Shown here piece after piece: positions 8,753 through 19,565 of a DNA stretch of 64,000 bases. Location of the stretch: positions 206,842,442-206,906,441 of the forward strand of contig NC_133334.1 of NCBI RefSeq assembly GCF_042186555.1, in the 5' to 3' direction. Source of the stretch: Aquarana catesbeiana. Lineage: Eukaryota; Chordata; Amphibia; Anura; Ranidae. The notes below the pieces were generated by a model. It ran no database searches. It worked only from the letters and a program-made list of their open reading frames with translations, and was not told where the DNA came from. A program made the translations under genes and the position numbers. How positions within the stretch are numbered: the first letter of the stretch is position 1; each line of letters opens with the position of its first letter.

Positions 8753-9042
8753 AACATTTAAAGGGAAAGGAGAAAAAGATAGAGAGTGGGGATAGTGGGG
8801 TCAAGGCAATAAGGAATGTAGAAATTAAGAGAGAGACATTTTAATCACACACATAGGTTGGACTTGATGGACTTGTGTCTTTTTTCAACCTCACCTACTA
8901 TAACATTCCACTCTGGCTACACAGGTGCATCGGTGGAGTCCTCTGAGGCCCATGGAATAAATTCTGAGGAGTAGCAAAACATAGACCATGAGGTCCAGGT
9001 CTTGGAGAATTGCTCCTCTTTACCCGTTTCCTGCGACAACAT
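8753..9042 (-). other. LINE 3' untranslated region, proximal part
   Basis: Non-coding tail of the minus-strand LINE between the ORF2 stop and the Penelope-like insertion. It continues at 2995-3088. No gene is seen. Confidence 0.6.
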
Positions 9043-12000
9043 TCATTCCAATCTATTAATTTGGTCCACTTCAATTGCCCAACCCCCCAGGGAAGGCATG
9101 CTCGTCGACTTCCAATGTCTGGGGAGAACCGCTCTAGCAGCCGCCACAAAGTGGCGCAAAACTTCTTCTTTGACCGATTTAAGCAGTCCAGGGAGCAATG
9201 ATTGCAGAACTACCTCAGGAGAGGGTGTGATTGAGGTCGTCATGAGTCTGCAGTACAAGTCGAGGATCTTCTGCCAGAACCTCCGGACAGGGGGGCATTC
9301 CCACCAAATGTGGAGTAAGGTTCCCTTGGATGACAGGCAATGCCAGCAAGTATCCAGGAGTGCCGGGTTTATCCAGTGCAAAGTCGAGGGGCATCTGTAA
9401 CAACGGGTCAACAACTTGAATCCTTTTTCTTGGGCTTTAGAGGCTAAGGATATTTTGTGAGTCAGAATGAAGCTCTTTTGCCAGTCTACAGGTGAAATGG
9501 AGTGCCCCAAATCTTCCTGCCAGGCCTGTGTGTATGGGGGGAGGTCAGGATTATAAACCATATGTATGAGAGAGTATAGTTGAGAGGCCACATGTGTAGG
9601 GGGGGCGGTCTGGAGCAGCATGCTCTCCAAGTCTGTTAAATCAGTAAGTATATCAGGCAGGGATGGGAAGGTGCGAATGAAGGATATCACCTGTTGCCTC
9701 TGCAGTCAATGTGTTGAGGTATAGGAAGATGGGCCGGAGGGGATATCATGAATCAGAGAAGAGTCTGATCGCAGGACTTGGGCAAGTCGTCTGTGGTCCT
9801 CCTTACACCAAGGTCCAAAACTCGCTCCCTGTAGGGCCGGTGGAAAAGTCGGGGTCCCAAACAGTGGAGTCATGGGTCCTTTCAGAGAAGATAGGGTCTT
9901 GGAGGAATTAATTTGGGTCCAAATTTGTATGGTTTGTCGTGTGAAGTCGCTCAGGGGTATCCCTCCTTTCAGGAATTCGGTAGGCGTCCACAGTAAGGCG
10001 CAGAGATCTATCAAATTGATATGACTTTCTATTTGTACCCATAATTTGGTGGAGGAATGATGGAACCAATTAAGTATACGTGTGAGTACTGCTGCCCTAT
10101 AGTATATAGAGGCATCTGGAGCTCCAGCTCCGCCACGAATCTTGGTGAGCGAGAGAGTCTCATAGCGTATCCGAGGATGAGCCCCTCCCCAGATAAAGGA
10201 GGAGAATAGTTGGCGGAGCTTCTTAAAGAACCAGGAGGGTATGGAAATGGGAATTGTCTGAAACAAATAGAGAAACCGAAGGAAGGACGTCCATTTTTAG
10301 GACATTCACCCTGCCTAGCAACGATACGTGTTTCTTCGTGTAATTTGAGAGATCCGTCTTGGTTCTGTGGGTTCTGTGGGTATTTGAATTCTGAGGTAAC
10401 AGGTGGAAGTGGAACCCGTTTTAAAAGGATACTTAGTGGAGATTTGGCGGAGGGCCTCCTGGGACAGTGAGATGTTCAGGATTTCTGACTTAGTATGGTT
10501 CACTTTGAAATTGCTCAGCTTCCCAAACCTCATGAATTCCCGCATTATATGTGGTAAGGATAGATGGGGTTGGGTTACAAACATAACAGGTCATCTGCAA
10601 AGAGAGCCAGTTTGGAATGAGTGGGACCTATCGATACACCTGAGATGTTAGGGTTATTGCGCAAGGCAATTGCCAGGTGTTCCATGACCAGGACATAGAG
10701 AAGGGGAGATAGAGGACAGCCTTGTCGTGTCCCGTTATGGATGGAAAATGTAGGTGACAATGAACCATTCACCTGAATTCTAGCAGAGGGAGAGGAATAA
10801 AGGGACATAATTTGGGATAGCATTTTGGGGCCCAGACCTATCTGCTTCAGGGACATCTGGAGGAATTGCCAGTCGACCCGGTCAAATGCTTTTTCACCAT
10901 CGATCATCAAAAGGCATAGAGGGACATCATGGGTGCGGGCATAGTGGGTAAAAAGCAGGGCTTTCAGGGTGTTATCCCTTGCCTCGCGACCACTTACAAA
11001 ACCCACCTGGTCCAGGTGTATGAGGCGGCGGAGCAGCGGCTGCAGTCTAGTGGCTAAGATTTTGGCATATATTTTCAAGTCAACTCCAATTAACGATATG
11101 GGCCTATAATTAGCGCACATAGTAGGGTCCTTATCTGGTTTTGGGATAATGATAATGTGGGCTTTGAGTGTTTGTGGAGGAAACGCTGAGCCTTCCGATA
11201 GGGGGTTGAACACCTTTGCCAAGAAGGGGTCAGTAGGGGGAGCAAATGTTTTGTAAAATTTAGGGGTGAAACCGTCGGGACCCGGGCTTCTACCAGACGG
11301 GGTGGCCGATATCGCTCCTATTACCTCATCCGCTGTAATTAATTGCTCCAGCTCTTCTATAGTATCGCCATCCAAAGTAGGGAGCTCCGTTTTCTCAATA
11401 TAAGACTGTCTATCAGGCTCAGGGGTAAGGGTTGGGCTAGAAGAAACGCCAGGCGGTAGATTGTATAGTGTTTGGTAGAAATCTCGGAATGTTTGTGATA
11501 TCTCGGAGGGCTCGCTAAGCATTTCTCCAGAAGGGGCCCGAAAATGGGGTATGAATGTGGAAGACGTGTTTGGGTGAAGGGTGCGAGCTAACGGTCTACC
11601 GCATTTATCCTGGAATCGGTACTGATGTAAGGCAAGTCTCTCTGCATAGGTACGAGCTAAGGCCTCATACAGGTCCTTGAGTTTGGATCGAGCCGTTGAG
11701 ACCTCTGTAAGAGTCACCACTGTTGGGGCTCGTTTATGATGGGTCTCAAGGTCTCGAAGCTTTTGAATTGCTGAGGTTATTGCAGCTGATCGAGCCTTTT
11801 TCATGCAAGTCCCCATCTGGATAAAGATACCTCGCAGGACAGCTTTAAGTGCTTGTAAGAGTGGCGAGGTAGTGTCCGAGGCATGATATGTTAAAAAATT
11901 AGAAATGGTTTCTGAAATCTTGTGGGAACAGTCAGGGTTCATAAGAAGGGAATCATTCAGCCTCCATGTCCATTCCCTTACCGGTGTGGAAGGGATCGAT

Positions 12001-12704
12001 AGTGTCAGATAGATAGGTGAGTGGTCAGACCAGACCATTGAGTCTATCTCACATTCAGGTGACCAATCCAAGCAGCTATGATCAAGAAGGAAGTAGTCAA
12101 TACGACTTTAAGAGTGGTGGACCTGTGAGAAGTGGGTATAGTTGTGATTTGTTGGAAACAGAACCCACCAAATGTCGATTAAATGGAGGTCATAAATAGC
12201 CAGTTTGAATGCCCTTAGCTTAGTAAAGGAAATGGATGAGCGAGAGGTTGATGAGTCTAAGAGTGGATCCAGGGGAGCGTTAAAATCCCCGCCTATGATT
12301 AGTTTACCTTCTGCAAATTCTGACAAAATCCTCATGTACGGCAGAGCAGATGATATTTGATTAGTGTTTGGAAGGTAAAGGTTGGCAATAGTAAATTTTG
12401 TGCCCCATAAGGATAACTTTACGAACACATACCTTCCCTGGGGGTCCGAGAGCTGGTCTATCAGGTCAATCGGAAGTGTTTTGTGGAAGGCAATAGAAAC
12501 GCCTTTGGTTTTCTGAGAAGGATTTGTACTGTGGAACCATCTGTTAAAGTATCTGTTGGAGCAGGAAGGGGTGGAATTTGTGTGGAAATGAGTTTCCTGT
12601 AATAGTAACACATTGACCTGTTGTTTATGCATCTGGTAGAGAATTTGCCCTCTCTTGGATGCAATATTGAGGCCATTTACAGTGTAGGAGCAAGATTTCA
12701 GGCT
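9043..12704 (-). pseudogene. LINE ORF2: AP endonuclease, reverse transcriptase, zinc knuckle
   Basis: About 1,200 codons over several frames. Endonuclease (12704-12010): VNGLNIASKRG, LLQETHF, GGDFNAPLDPLLD and, beyond an in-frame TAA near 12108, WSDHSPIYL. RT (about 11400-10575): GRSPGPDGFTPKFYK, RPISLIGVDLKIYAKIL, motif A DGEKAFDRVDW, GTRQGCPLSPLLY and catalytic LFADDLL. A one-base deletion follows the ADD motif near 10578. The frame is shifted again near 10270-10320, and an in-frame TGA lies near 9703. The C-terminal part (9690-9043) has CWHCLSSKGTLLHIWWEC, the CCHC knuckle of L1-clade ORF2. All enzymatic motifs are recognisable, but at least four or five breaks make it inactive. The first ATG in frame is 12632, downstream of conserved endonuclease sequence, so the start is lost. 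Confidence 0.9.
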
Positions 12705-13826
12705 TCAGAGGACGAGATAGTACTGTGTGGGCCATAGTGGAATGAGAAAAAAAAAGTCACATTATAGACAGTAGAGGGGGAAGGAGGAGTGGGGGGAGGG
12801 GGAACTTATAAGGTGGAAAAGATATACCAGGACAAAAACTAGGTAGGGAGGACACCTAAATAAGGAGCCTAACAAGTCTAAGGGGTCCACTGAAATGGGA
12901 CACCACATGAGAAATCACGTAAGAAGGCACAGTTCATGCCCGGCCTATTGGGGGGTGGGGGGTTGAGGTGGAGAATCTGAGCCGTAAGCCCAGTAGCATA
13001 ACAGGCACATATAGCTTAACTTAGGCACATCAGTGTAACAAGACATTTAAACAGCAGAACACACATCAGATCATCTGTGAAGGAGGGTGGTGGCCTGCGT
13101 GGGCAAATAGCTCCACCCAAGCCCACCCCCTCTCCCCCACAGAGGAGATATCAATCCGTGAGATAATATCATGGGAGGGAAGCAAACATTTTCAACACAT
13201 ACTATCCACAGACTCCAACAGGGGGCCCCGGAAACAAATCCGTGTAGTAACAATGAAAACAGTAACAATGTGTAATAACATTTTAAAGTGAGACTAGTCG
13301 GTGTATGTGAAACCGTATACAGAGAGCTATAGGAGCCCACGTGGATAGTGGCAAGAGACCGTCCACTCAGTCCATTGGTCGGCCCCTCCACCCGTATCCA
13401 GGTGGGACATTTCCGCTAAACACATAGAGTTTAGACCAGTGCGGTAAAATATTCTAGAAGCTCAACAATTGCATATCTAAAACACACATTAGAAATTTGA
13501 AGTCCAGTAGCCTCTCCCTAACCCCAGCTAGGTACAACACACCAGCAAAGGGAAGGGGGAAGGCCCACTAATTTGGTGCACCATCTGTCCTGAGGCATTA
13601 GAGTACGTATCAGGCCATCTTGTCTCCCATCGTAACATATCCGGCTGTAATCAGGTGGAACAGATGAGGAGAAATGTAAAAAGAAAAGAAACCCCCCCCA
13701 AAAAAGACTTATGGGGGGGTTACAAACATCGACCTGTCCAGGAGACAAGAGATGCGTAGTGTACTGGGATGGTGCTAGGCATATGGGGAGCATTTAAATG
13801 GCTTCAAGCAACTTTTAAGAGTTACC
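12705..13826 (-). other. LINE inter-ORF spacer
   Basis: About 1.1 kb between ORF1 and ORF2, with G-rich runs near 12790 and 12950. No domain is seen on either strand. This is longer than a typical mammalian L1 spacer. I found no target duplication suggesting a further insertion. Confidence 0.5.
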
Positions 13827-14903
13827 TTAATCTTCTGGAGAGGTAGGATGACGTGGTCTAGGGTCAATAGAATGTGATCCGTACCTCGGGTGCCTGCGTC
13901 GTTGTGGGAGAATGTCATGTGTTTGCACCCAGGCATTGTCGTCTGGCGGGTCCAGCCAGTTCGGTACATCAGTTGGCTCTTGCTCCAGAAAGCTGAAAAA
14001 GGCTGGGAGTTGATCCGGGTTGGCGAGGGCAAATTTATGCTCAGCCCTGGTCACCTTAATACTGAAGGGGTGTCCCCATGTGTAGGTTGCTCCGGCTTGA
14101 CGTATCAGGTCTAGCAGTGGGCGGACCATGCGGCGCATGTGGAGAGTGTTACGAGAGAGGTCTGGGTATAGGTGGATAGCAGAACTATCAAAGTCCACGG
14201 GACCCAAACGCCATGCCTTGCACATAAGTTCTTCTTTAAGGGTGAAATAGTGAACCCTGCAGAGGTCATCGCGTGGGCGGTCACTATGGTCCCTCCTCGG
14301 TCCCCCCACTCTGTGCAACCGGTCTAGTTCAATAGGGGACGAAGCCTTTCTTCCCAGGACTTGGTTGAGGATGGCAGTGACAGAAGGTTTCAAGTCTGTA
14401 CCCGCCGTGGCCTCTGGTATGCCTTCCAGCCGTATATTATTCCTGCGGCTCCTATTTTCTCCGTCTTCTATGCGTAGTTGATGTTGTCGTATACGGTGTA
14501 AGTGCTCCTTGGAGGCCCGCTCAAGGGATGTGATGCGGGCTGCATGGTCAGATTGAATGTTAGGGTGGACACTGTGGTCTGATTAGTGGAGACCTGCTGT
14601 TGGAGGGCCTGGAGAACCTTGTGGAGTGAGGTCTCCATTTTGACCACCCAGGACTCAAACTCTGCTCGGAAGGCTTCCAGAAGGGCCGAGGCTTCTGATC
14701 TAGGCGATTCTCTTGAGATTTGAGGGACCACAGCCCCATGACCTGCATCTGGAAGCGGGGCAATAGAGGTCCCAGATCTGGATGCTACAGCTGGTAAGTC
14801 TGAGCGCTGGACCAGGGGGTCATCTGGATCCTCGCTGCTGTCTGTCGCCAGCTGAGCGGGGGGGAGGAGGCTTGCCCTTCCCTGGGTTTCGAGTGGGCGC
14901 CAT
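13827..14903 (-). pseudogene. LINE ORF1: coiled coil plus L1-type RNA-binding domain
   Basis: The likely start is the ATG at 14903 in a GACAAGATGG context (MAPTRNPGKGKPPPP). A second block (about 14731-14560) is helical and coiled-coil-like (ALLEAFRAEFESWVVKMETS). After a frame change near 14555 comes RSRRNNIRLEGIPE, the conserved entry to the L1 ORF1 RRM. The C-terminal block (14393-13827) runs through RLHRVGG, RDDLCRVHYF and IHLYPDLS to FALANPDQLPAFFSFLEQ. In autonomous elements this protein trimerises and coats the LINE RNA. At least two frameshifts separate the three blocks, so this copy is inactive. Confidence 0.82.
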
Positions 14904-15997
14904 CTTGTCTTTGGGAGTGCGGAGATAGGGTTGGGATGTGCGGAGCAGGTATCGCTGGATTGTGCCCTGTTGTAGATCTGTGAACTCAGTAAATCGAGAA
15001 CTGTGCGTGGACATGCTTTTCAAGGATATGTGATGACTGAAGTATAGCCTGTCTGCTACGGGCAGCCACAGAGCTCAGCAGCTCATTTCTTTAGCCATAC
15101 ATGGTCGGTCACGCTTCTCTGCAGAGCTGTGCGGACGGGGACCACAGGTGGGCACTGACCCTGCTGGGCTACTCTTGTGGCTGTGCAGGTAGTGATCCAG
15201 GCTCAGAGGGGTGGAGGAGATCAGGAGCGTTTGAGGATACAGTAGCTTGGGTGGAGCAAGATGGCCGCCTCTCGTGGTTTCCGGGGCCATGTCTGCAGCC
15301 CGCGCACTGATGAGGGTAGATACCTGTGGGTATCTTTGTCGAGGGCCACAATCCTCCAGGCCAGGATTCCCCCGGGGGGTTAGTGAAGTTTAGATTAGGC
15401 TCAGAGGAGGAGACGGGGGGCTGCCAGGGTGTAGTAAGATGGCCCACACACGGCGCCTCTGGGGCTAGGGCTGCAACTGGAGCCAAATAGGGGTGGATGC
15501 CTCTTCAACATCCCCTTGGGGGGCTTGATTGGCCAGGCCAAGGTGCTCCTGGGGGTGAATGGGGACGGATTGGGCCCAGGAGAGAGACGGAGAGGCCGCC
15601 GGGTGTAGCAAGATGGCCCCCGTCACTTACCAGGTCCCTCTGGCTGGTCTAGTAGGGCAGCTCGGGGAGGATTGCGGGCCCCGGGTGGCAGGCTGGATAT
15701 CCCCAGTGGTCTAGGAGGAGGACAGCCGGTCTCAAGGCAGGTGGAACAGCCCGAGCCTACGCCGGCACAGCGTCTGGGTGAAGCAAGATGGCCGCCGCTC
15801 CCCGTGGTAGGCCCAAGCCACGGCCTGTCCTCTTAAGCGACTGGAGCTCCACAATCGGCGCGCCCGCGATCTCAGGCAGCACCCCATCGGTCTGATGTAT
15901 GCCCTGGGCCTCCGGTGGGGTCAGTGCAGGTCCGATGGACGTGTAGCGCTCCGGGTGTGCTCTATGGCTGCAGGAGCTCACCCCAGGTACGTCCACC
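14904..15997 (-). promoter_or_regulatory. LINE 5' region with ~175-bp tandem monomers
   Basis: GC-rich and CpG-bearing. The core AAGATGGCC recurs on the plus strand at about 15258, 15436, 15610 and 15785 (spacings 178, 174, 175 bp), each preceded by a GGGTG(G/T)AG(C/T)-like context. Other parts of each period are diverged but partly alignable. The motif matches the YY1 core, here antisense to the LINE. Tandem 5' monomers acting as promoter units are known for mouse L1; a promoter role here is inference. Confidence 0.6.
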
Positions 15998-16014
15998 TTG
16001 TCTCCCTCCTTAAT
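15998..16014. repeat. LINE target-site duplication, right copy
   Basis: TTGTCTCCCTCCTTAAT, identical to 2978-2994. Gypsy RT resumes directly after it. Confidence 0.9.
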
Positions 16015-16501
16015 CCTCAAAATTGATCTTAGTGAAGACTGTTGCTCCCTTGAGGTGGCCAAATAAATCTGTAATCAATGGAATCGGATAAGCATTCTTA
16101 AATGTAATGCGATTGACGCCCCTATAATTGATACAGGGTCTCAGTTCACCACTTTTCTCTTTCACAAAGAAAAAGCCAGCACCGGCAGGAGAAGAGAATT
16201 TGTGGATGAACCTCCGGGAAAGTGAATCTGCAACATACTCCTCCATAGCCTTATCCTCTGAGACAGACAAAGGATAAACTCAGCCACGAGGAGGAATGAC
16301 ACCAGGTTGAAGGTCAATTGTGCAATCATAAGGCCGATGTGGCGGCAAAATACCGACCTGACCTTTGTCAAAGACATCACTGAATTTACCGTATTCCTCT
16401 GGCAATGAAGAAAGTGAACACGTACACATGACCTTAATCACTTTCTGAAAACATGTATTAGTGCATTGTGTGACCATGACAGAACCTCGGCACTGCACCA
16501 A
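16015..16501 (-). pseudogene. Gypsy pol: start of reverse transcriptase
   Basis: Minus-strand frame with the segment before RT (LPEEYGKFSDVFDK..LPPHRPYDCTID) and the start of the RT fingers (SSPAGAGFFFVKEKSG, RPCINYRGVN, ITFKNAYPIPLI, FTKINFE). A TGA interrupts the frame after IPPRG where an arginine codon is usual. A few codons after FTKI are missing compared with gypsy RTs, then the LINE interrupts the gene. The remaining RT codons are at 2927-2994. Confidence 0.85.
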
Positions 16502-16803
16502 TCAAAAGAGGGATTGTGCCTCTGTAACCAAGTATAACCAATGACAACTGGTTTATAAGGTGAGGAAATGACTTGGAATTGGATTATCTCACGATGAAGA
16601 GCCCCTATAGCCATGCTAAGTGGAGCTGTAGAGGTCTCCCTTCAATAGCTTTAATGGCAAGTGGGGAGGCACAAGACTGCAGCGGTATCGAGCGCCCCGA
16701 CACAAAGGCACAATCTATGAACAAGCCTGCAGCCCCATAATTGATTAGCGCCTGGGTATTGATGGAAAACTAACACCAGGAAAGGGTAACTGGAACTAGA
16801 GAC
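16502..16803 (-). pseudogene. Gypsy protease region, degenerate
   Basis: Between gag and RT the minus strand gives a protease-like stretch (YGAAGLFIDCAFV..IPLQ). The aspartic-protease triad usually read as D-S-G is N-Y-G here, and there are stops downstream. Assigned by position and partial similarity. Confidence 0.55.
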
Positions 16804-17601
16804 TTATTCTTCAGGATAGCTGTGGATGCAAAGATGCCACCTAAGGACCCTACAGGACCTCAGGTGCAGGCATTTTCTTAGATGGGTAGGACAAGACTTC
16901 AATAGGTGACCTGCCTGGCCACAATAAAGGCACAATCTCTCCCTCCTCCTAAAGGCCCTCTCTTCAGCAGAAAAACGCATGAAACCCTTAAAGCAAGGTC
17001 TCTCTCGGAGTCTGGTATCAATGAGAATGGCAATTAGGATCAGCTCCTCAAGATTCCTAGGTATATCTCGATCTTTGATATTATCATAGAGACCATGGAA
17101 AAAAGCAGCCACAACAGCCTTATTGTTCCAACCAACCTGGAATTCAAAAACCTAGTCAGCAGCAGTTCTTGTATTCAGTTTAATGGACATGAGGTCTTTG
17201 GCGACAAAGATGGAGCGGGCGAGCAAATCAAATACCCTATTAAAGGAAACCACAAACTCAGGGTAATTCCAGACAATGGGTTTTTGTGTCTCCCATAGAG
17301 GGTTTGCCCAAGCCAAAGCTCTGTCAGAAAAGAAAGAAATAATGAAGTCTACTTTGCTTCTGTCCGTAGGGAACGCCTGGGGCAGCATCTCAAAATATAT
17401 TCCAGCCTGGTTAAGAAAACCTCTGCAGTGAGCTGGATCACTCCCAAAACGCTGAGGAAGCAGAGCAAAACCTGTCATACCTCTTACAGAGGTAGTATTT
17501 GAGCCGACTGCCTGTACGGAGACTGGAGCAGCAGCAGGGATGTCTTGCAACACTGGTTGTACTGGAGCAGCTGGAGTGGGAGGATCCAGATGAGCTGTCA
17601 C
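16804..17601 (-). pseudogene. Gypsy gag with CCHC zinc knuckle
   Basis: The frame from ATG 17601 has a Pro/Ala/Val-rich head, then a retrotransposon-gag-like domain (FGSDPAHCRGFLNQAGIYFE, KVDFIISFFSDRALAWANPLW, FVVSFNRVFD). An in-frame TAG near 17152 splits it from the C-terminal part (16804-17112) in the same register: NLEELILIAILIDTRLRER followed by the knuckle CLYCGQAGHLLKSC (C-x2-C-x4-H-x4-C). The protein would form the capsid and bind element RNA. One nonsense change is the only visible break in gag. Confidence 0.85.
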
Positions 17602-18402
17602 ATACCTAAGGAGACTGAAATGACGAGGTTGGCTTCTCTTGTATCTCCAGCCCAGGCCCCACTGGGAGTGAAACAGAGGGCACCAAGGGACAGGCAGAAC
17701 ATAAGTGATTGCAGATGTAGATCGGGGAACTTGCAGCAGGCGATGCTATTCCAAGGCAGCAGGAGAACCATCAGATCAGGAACAGCAGCCGTGCACAGTA
17801 GTTCAGCTGAGGTTAAGGAAGAACTCCACTTGTGCTGCAGGGCCAGGGCATGTGGCTGGTCAGAGCTCTCAGCAGACTTGCAGCAGGAAAATTCAGCAGT
17901 GTGCAGAACTGCAGCAGCAGACAGCCGGACAAACGCTTGAACAGGGGTGTAAGCCAGGATCAGAGACAGAAGCGTGGTCATAGGATTAGCCAAGGTCATC
18001 AACAGGTAGACAAAGAAGTACCAAATCAGGAGCAGAGCCAAAGTCAGGAACGAGCCAGGTCAAGAACTAGCTACAAGACAGAAGCGGGATCCGAGATCAA
18101 GTCAGTAGTAATTCAGGTTAGCAACCAAGGGAACACACTGGAGGTACAAGGGAAACAGTTGAAGACCAGTCAGCATTAGAGCACAGGCAGAAGCATCCTT
18201 AAATAGTCTGTGTAGTGCCAACATACATCGTGTACATGCCGTTCGTGCGTTTGCCCATTTGCGCATTCCTGATAGCCATTCTGCGGAGATTCATGCGCAC
18301 GTGCACATTCCTATTAGCCAAACTTCTTTGTGCATTCACATTTCTATTAGCCAAACGACTGGTTGGTATTCTCTGAGATGAGCAGTTTGAATCAGGAGCC
18401 TC
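17602..18402 (-). other. Gypsy 5' leader
   Basis: Non-coding stretch between the 5' LTR and gag. It contains CAG-rich and purine-rich segments (17740-17960). I could not assign a primer-binding site confidently. Confidence 0.5.
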
Positions 18403-18849
18403 TGTAACACTATGGCAAACTGATCCATGCGGAGACATAAAATGCAGTTAAAATCATAGCAAAAATAACAACAGTTACTTAATCAAACAAATAACAACAA
18501 AAACTTAATCAAAACAAGGAGACGGGTAATCAGAAGAGCCAGGTTTAGGGAACCAGAAGTCAGCATTGTCAGGAGCCAAAAATCAGTAGCAGGAATAAGA
18601 AGAGAAGTCAGCGCAGGCCAAGTTATACACAGGAACACACTGGAGATGTTGACCATGCGAGGGCACGGAGGGAATGAGCAAAGCTGTTTAAAAAGCCAAA
18701 AGTGTCTGGCTGTAGGCTGGACTAATGAGGCAGGTAATGGTAACCATGTGAGTCACTATGGAAACTATGAGTGGCTAGTAATTAACTGACAGCTGAGCAG
18801 CCTCTGTGCACTGAAGAAAACTGCTAGTAAATAGCAGGAGCTCATGACA
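18403..18849 (-). repeat. Gypsy 5' LTR
   Basis: 447 bp. The plus-strand read starts TGTAACAC and ends CATGACA (minus strand TGTCATG...TGTTACA). Aligns to 566-1000. Confidence 0.8.
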
Positions 18850-19565
18850 GGAAGAAATGCTCGGGGTGGAAAATATGCTGAAAACTGAGCATGTGCAATA
18901 GCTGCCAACACTGCTCTGCAAAATCCCCAACTGCAGTGGGGACATAGATAGAAGGGGGAGGTGGAGAACAGCAGGATCAACCAAGTTTTTTGCAAAATAC
19001 AAAAAGGGAATCCCATAGTGACTGCGTGAGTATGAACAGCGTGTAATACAGCATGTATTGATTGTTTTTAATAATGTGGGCTTAATGACACTTTAAGTAA
19101 ATGTCTTTTTTGTAAATACAGTTGTCCTCCTACTCAAAAATCTATGCTGCAGTCATTCTAAAAAAAGGTTATGTCCGCCTTATTTTCATTTTATAAGACA
19201 AGTGGCTGTTATGCACCTTTTGATCTGCTTGACTACTGGTCTTATAACTTTCCTTCTGTAGTTTATTTTTCAGTGAGCAGGGACATATTTAAATATTCAC
19301 TGCTTGCTGTAGTGTGCAGTTTCTGGCATCTCAGACTCCCAGCCTGACTGACCCTCTCAGATTGCAGAGTTTTAAGGAACATTGCCTGCCAATGTCTACA
19401 TAGCTGTCCACATCCTGCCCAAAGATGAAAAAAACTGCTGTAAAGTGGATACAAATTTTGTTTACAAACTGTGTATTGGAAAAAATTACAAATTCAATAT
19501 AAAGTCATCATGACAGTGCTAATGCAAGGAAACTCATGTCTTAATAAACATTTGGGTGGGTACCC
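18850..19565. other. Unassigned spacer
   Basis: Non-coding and moderately AT-rich. Short frames only; no repeat family recognised. Confidence 0.4.

Larger units (their letters stand above)
2995..15997 (-). mobile_element. L1/Tx1-type LINE, near full length, nested in gypsy RT
   Basis: A two-ORF LINE on minus: GC-rich 5' region (14904-15997), ORF1 (13827-14903), a long inter-ORF spacer, ORF2 with AP-endonuclease, RT and C-terminal zinc knuckle (9043-12704), then a 3' region that resumes at 2995-3100 beyond the nested Penelope-like element. The 3' end reads AATAAAATAAGATTGA on the minus strand, giving a polyadenylation signal but no long A-tail. Net length without the Penelope-like insert is about 7.35 kb. 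The clade is inferred from the endonuclease/RT order and the CCHC-type C-terminus of ORF2. Confidence 0.88.
566..18849 (-). mobile_element. Ty3/gypsy chromovirus-type LTR retrotransposon, decayed and interrupted
   Basis: Two related LTRs bracket minus-strand gag, degenerate protease, RT, RNase H, integrase zinc finger and chromodomain remnants, in the gag-PR-RT-RH-IN-chromodomain order of chromoviruses. The body is interrupted by a LINE (2995-15997) that carries a Penelope-like element (3101-8740). Without those insertions the copy is about 5.3 kb. Key losses seen: most of the RT palm, the integrase catalytic core, and in-frame stops in gag and before RT. No matching 5-bp duplication was found at the outer ends (TCAGA on the left, GGAAG on the right), so the exact ends are uncertain by a few bases. 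The copy is not autonomous. Confidence 0.85.

Noticed and set aside
13071..13793. Cys- and Ser-rich minus frames in the LINE spacer
   Set aside because: No similarity to ORF1 or ORF2 of LINEs. Composition is that of translated non-coding DNA.
14904..16062. Several 60-115-codon frames on both strands
   Set aside because: They lie in the GC-rich LINE 5' region, have no domain, and mutually overlap.
561..18854. 5-bp target duplication of the gypsy element
   Set aside because: TCAGA on the left and GGAAG on the right do not match. The ends may be slightly misplaced or altered.
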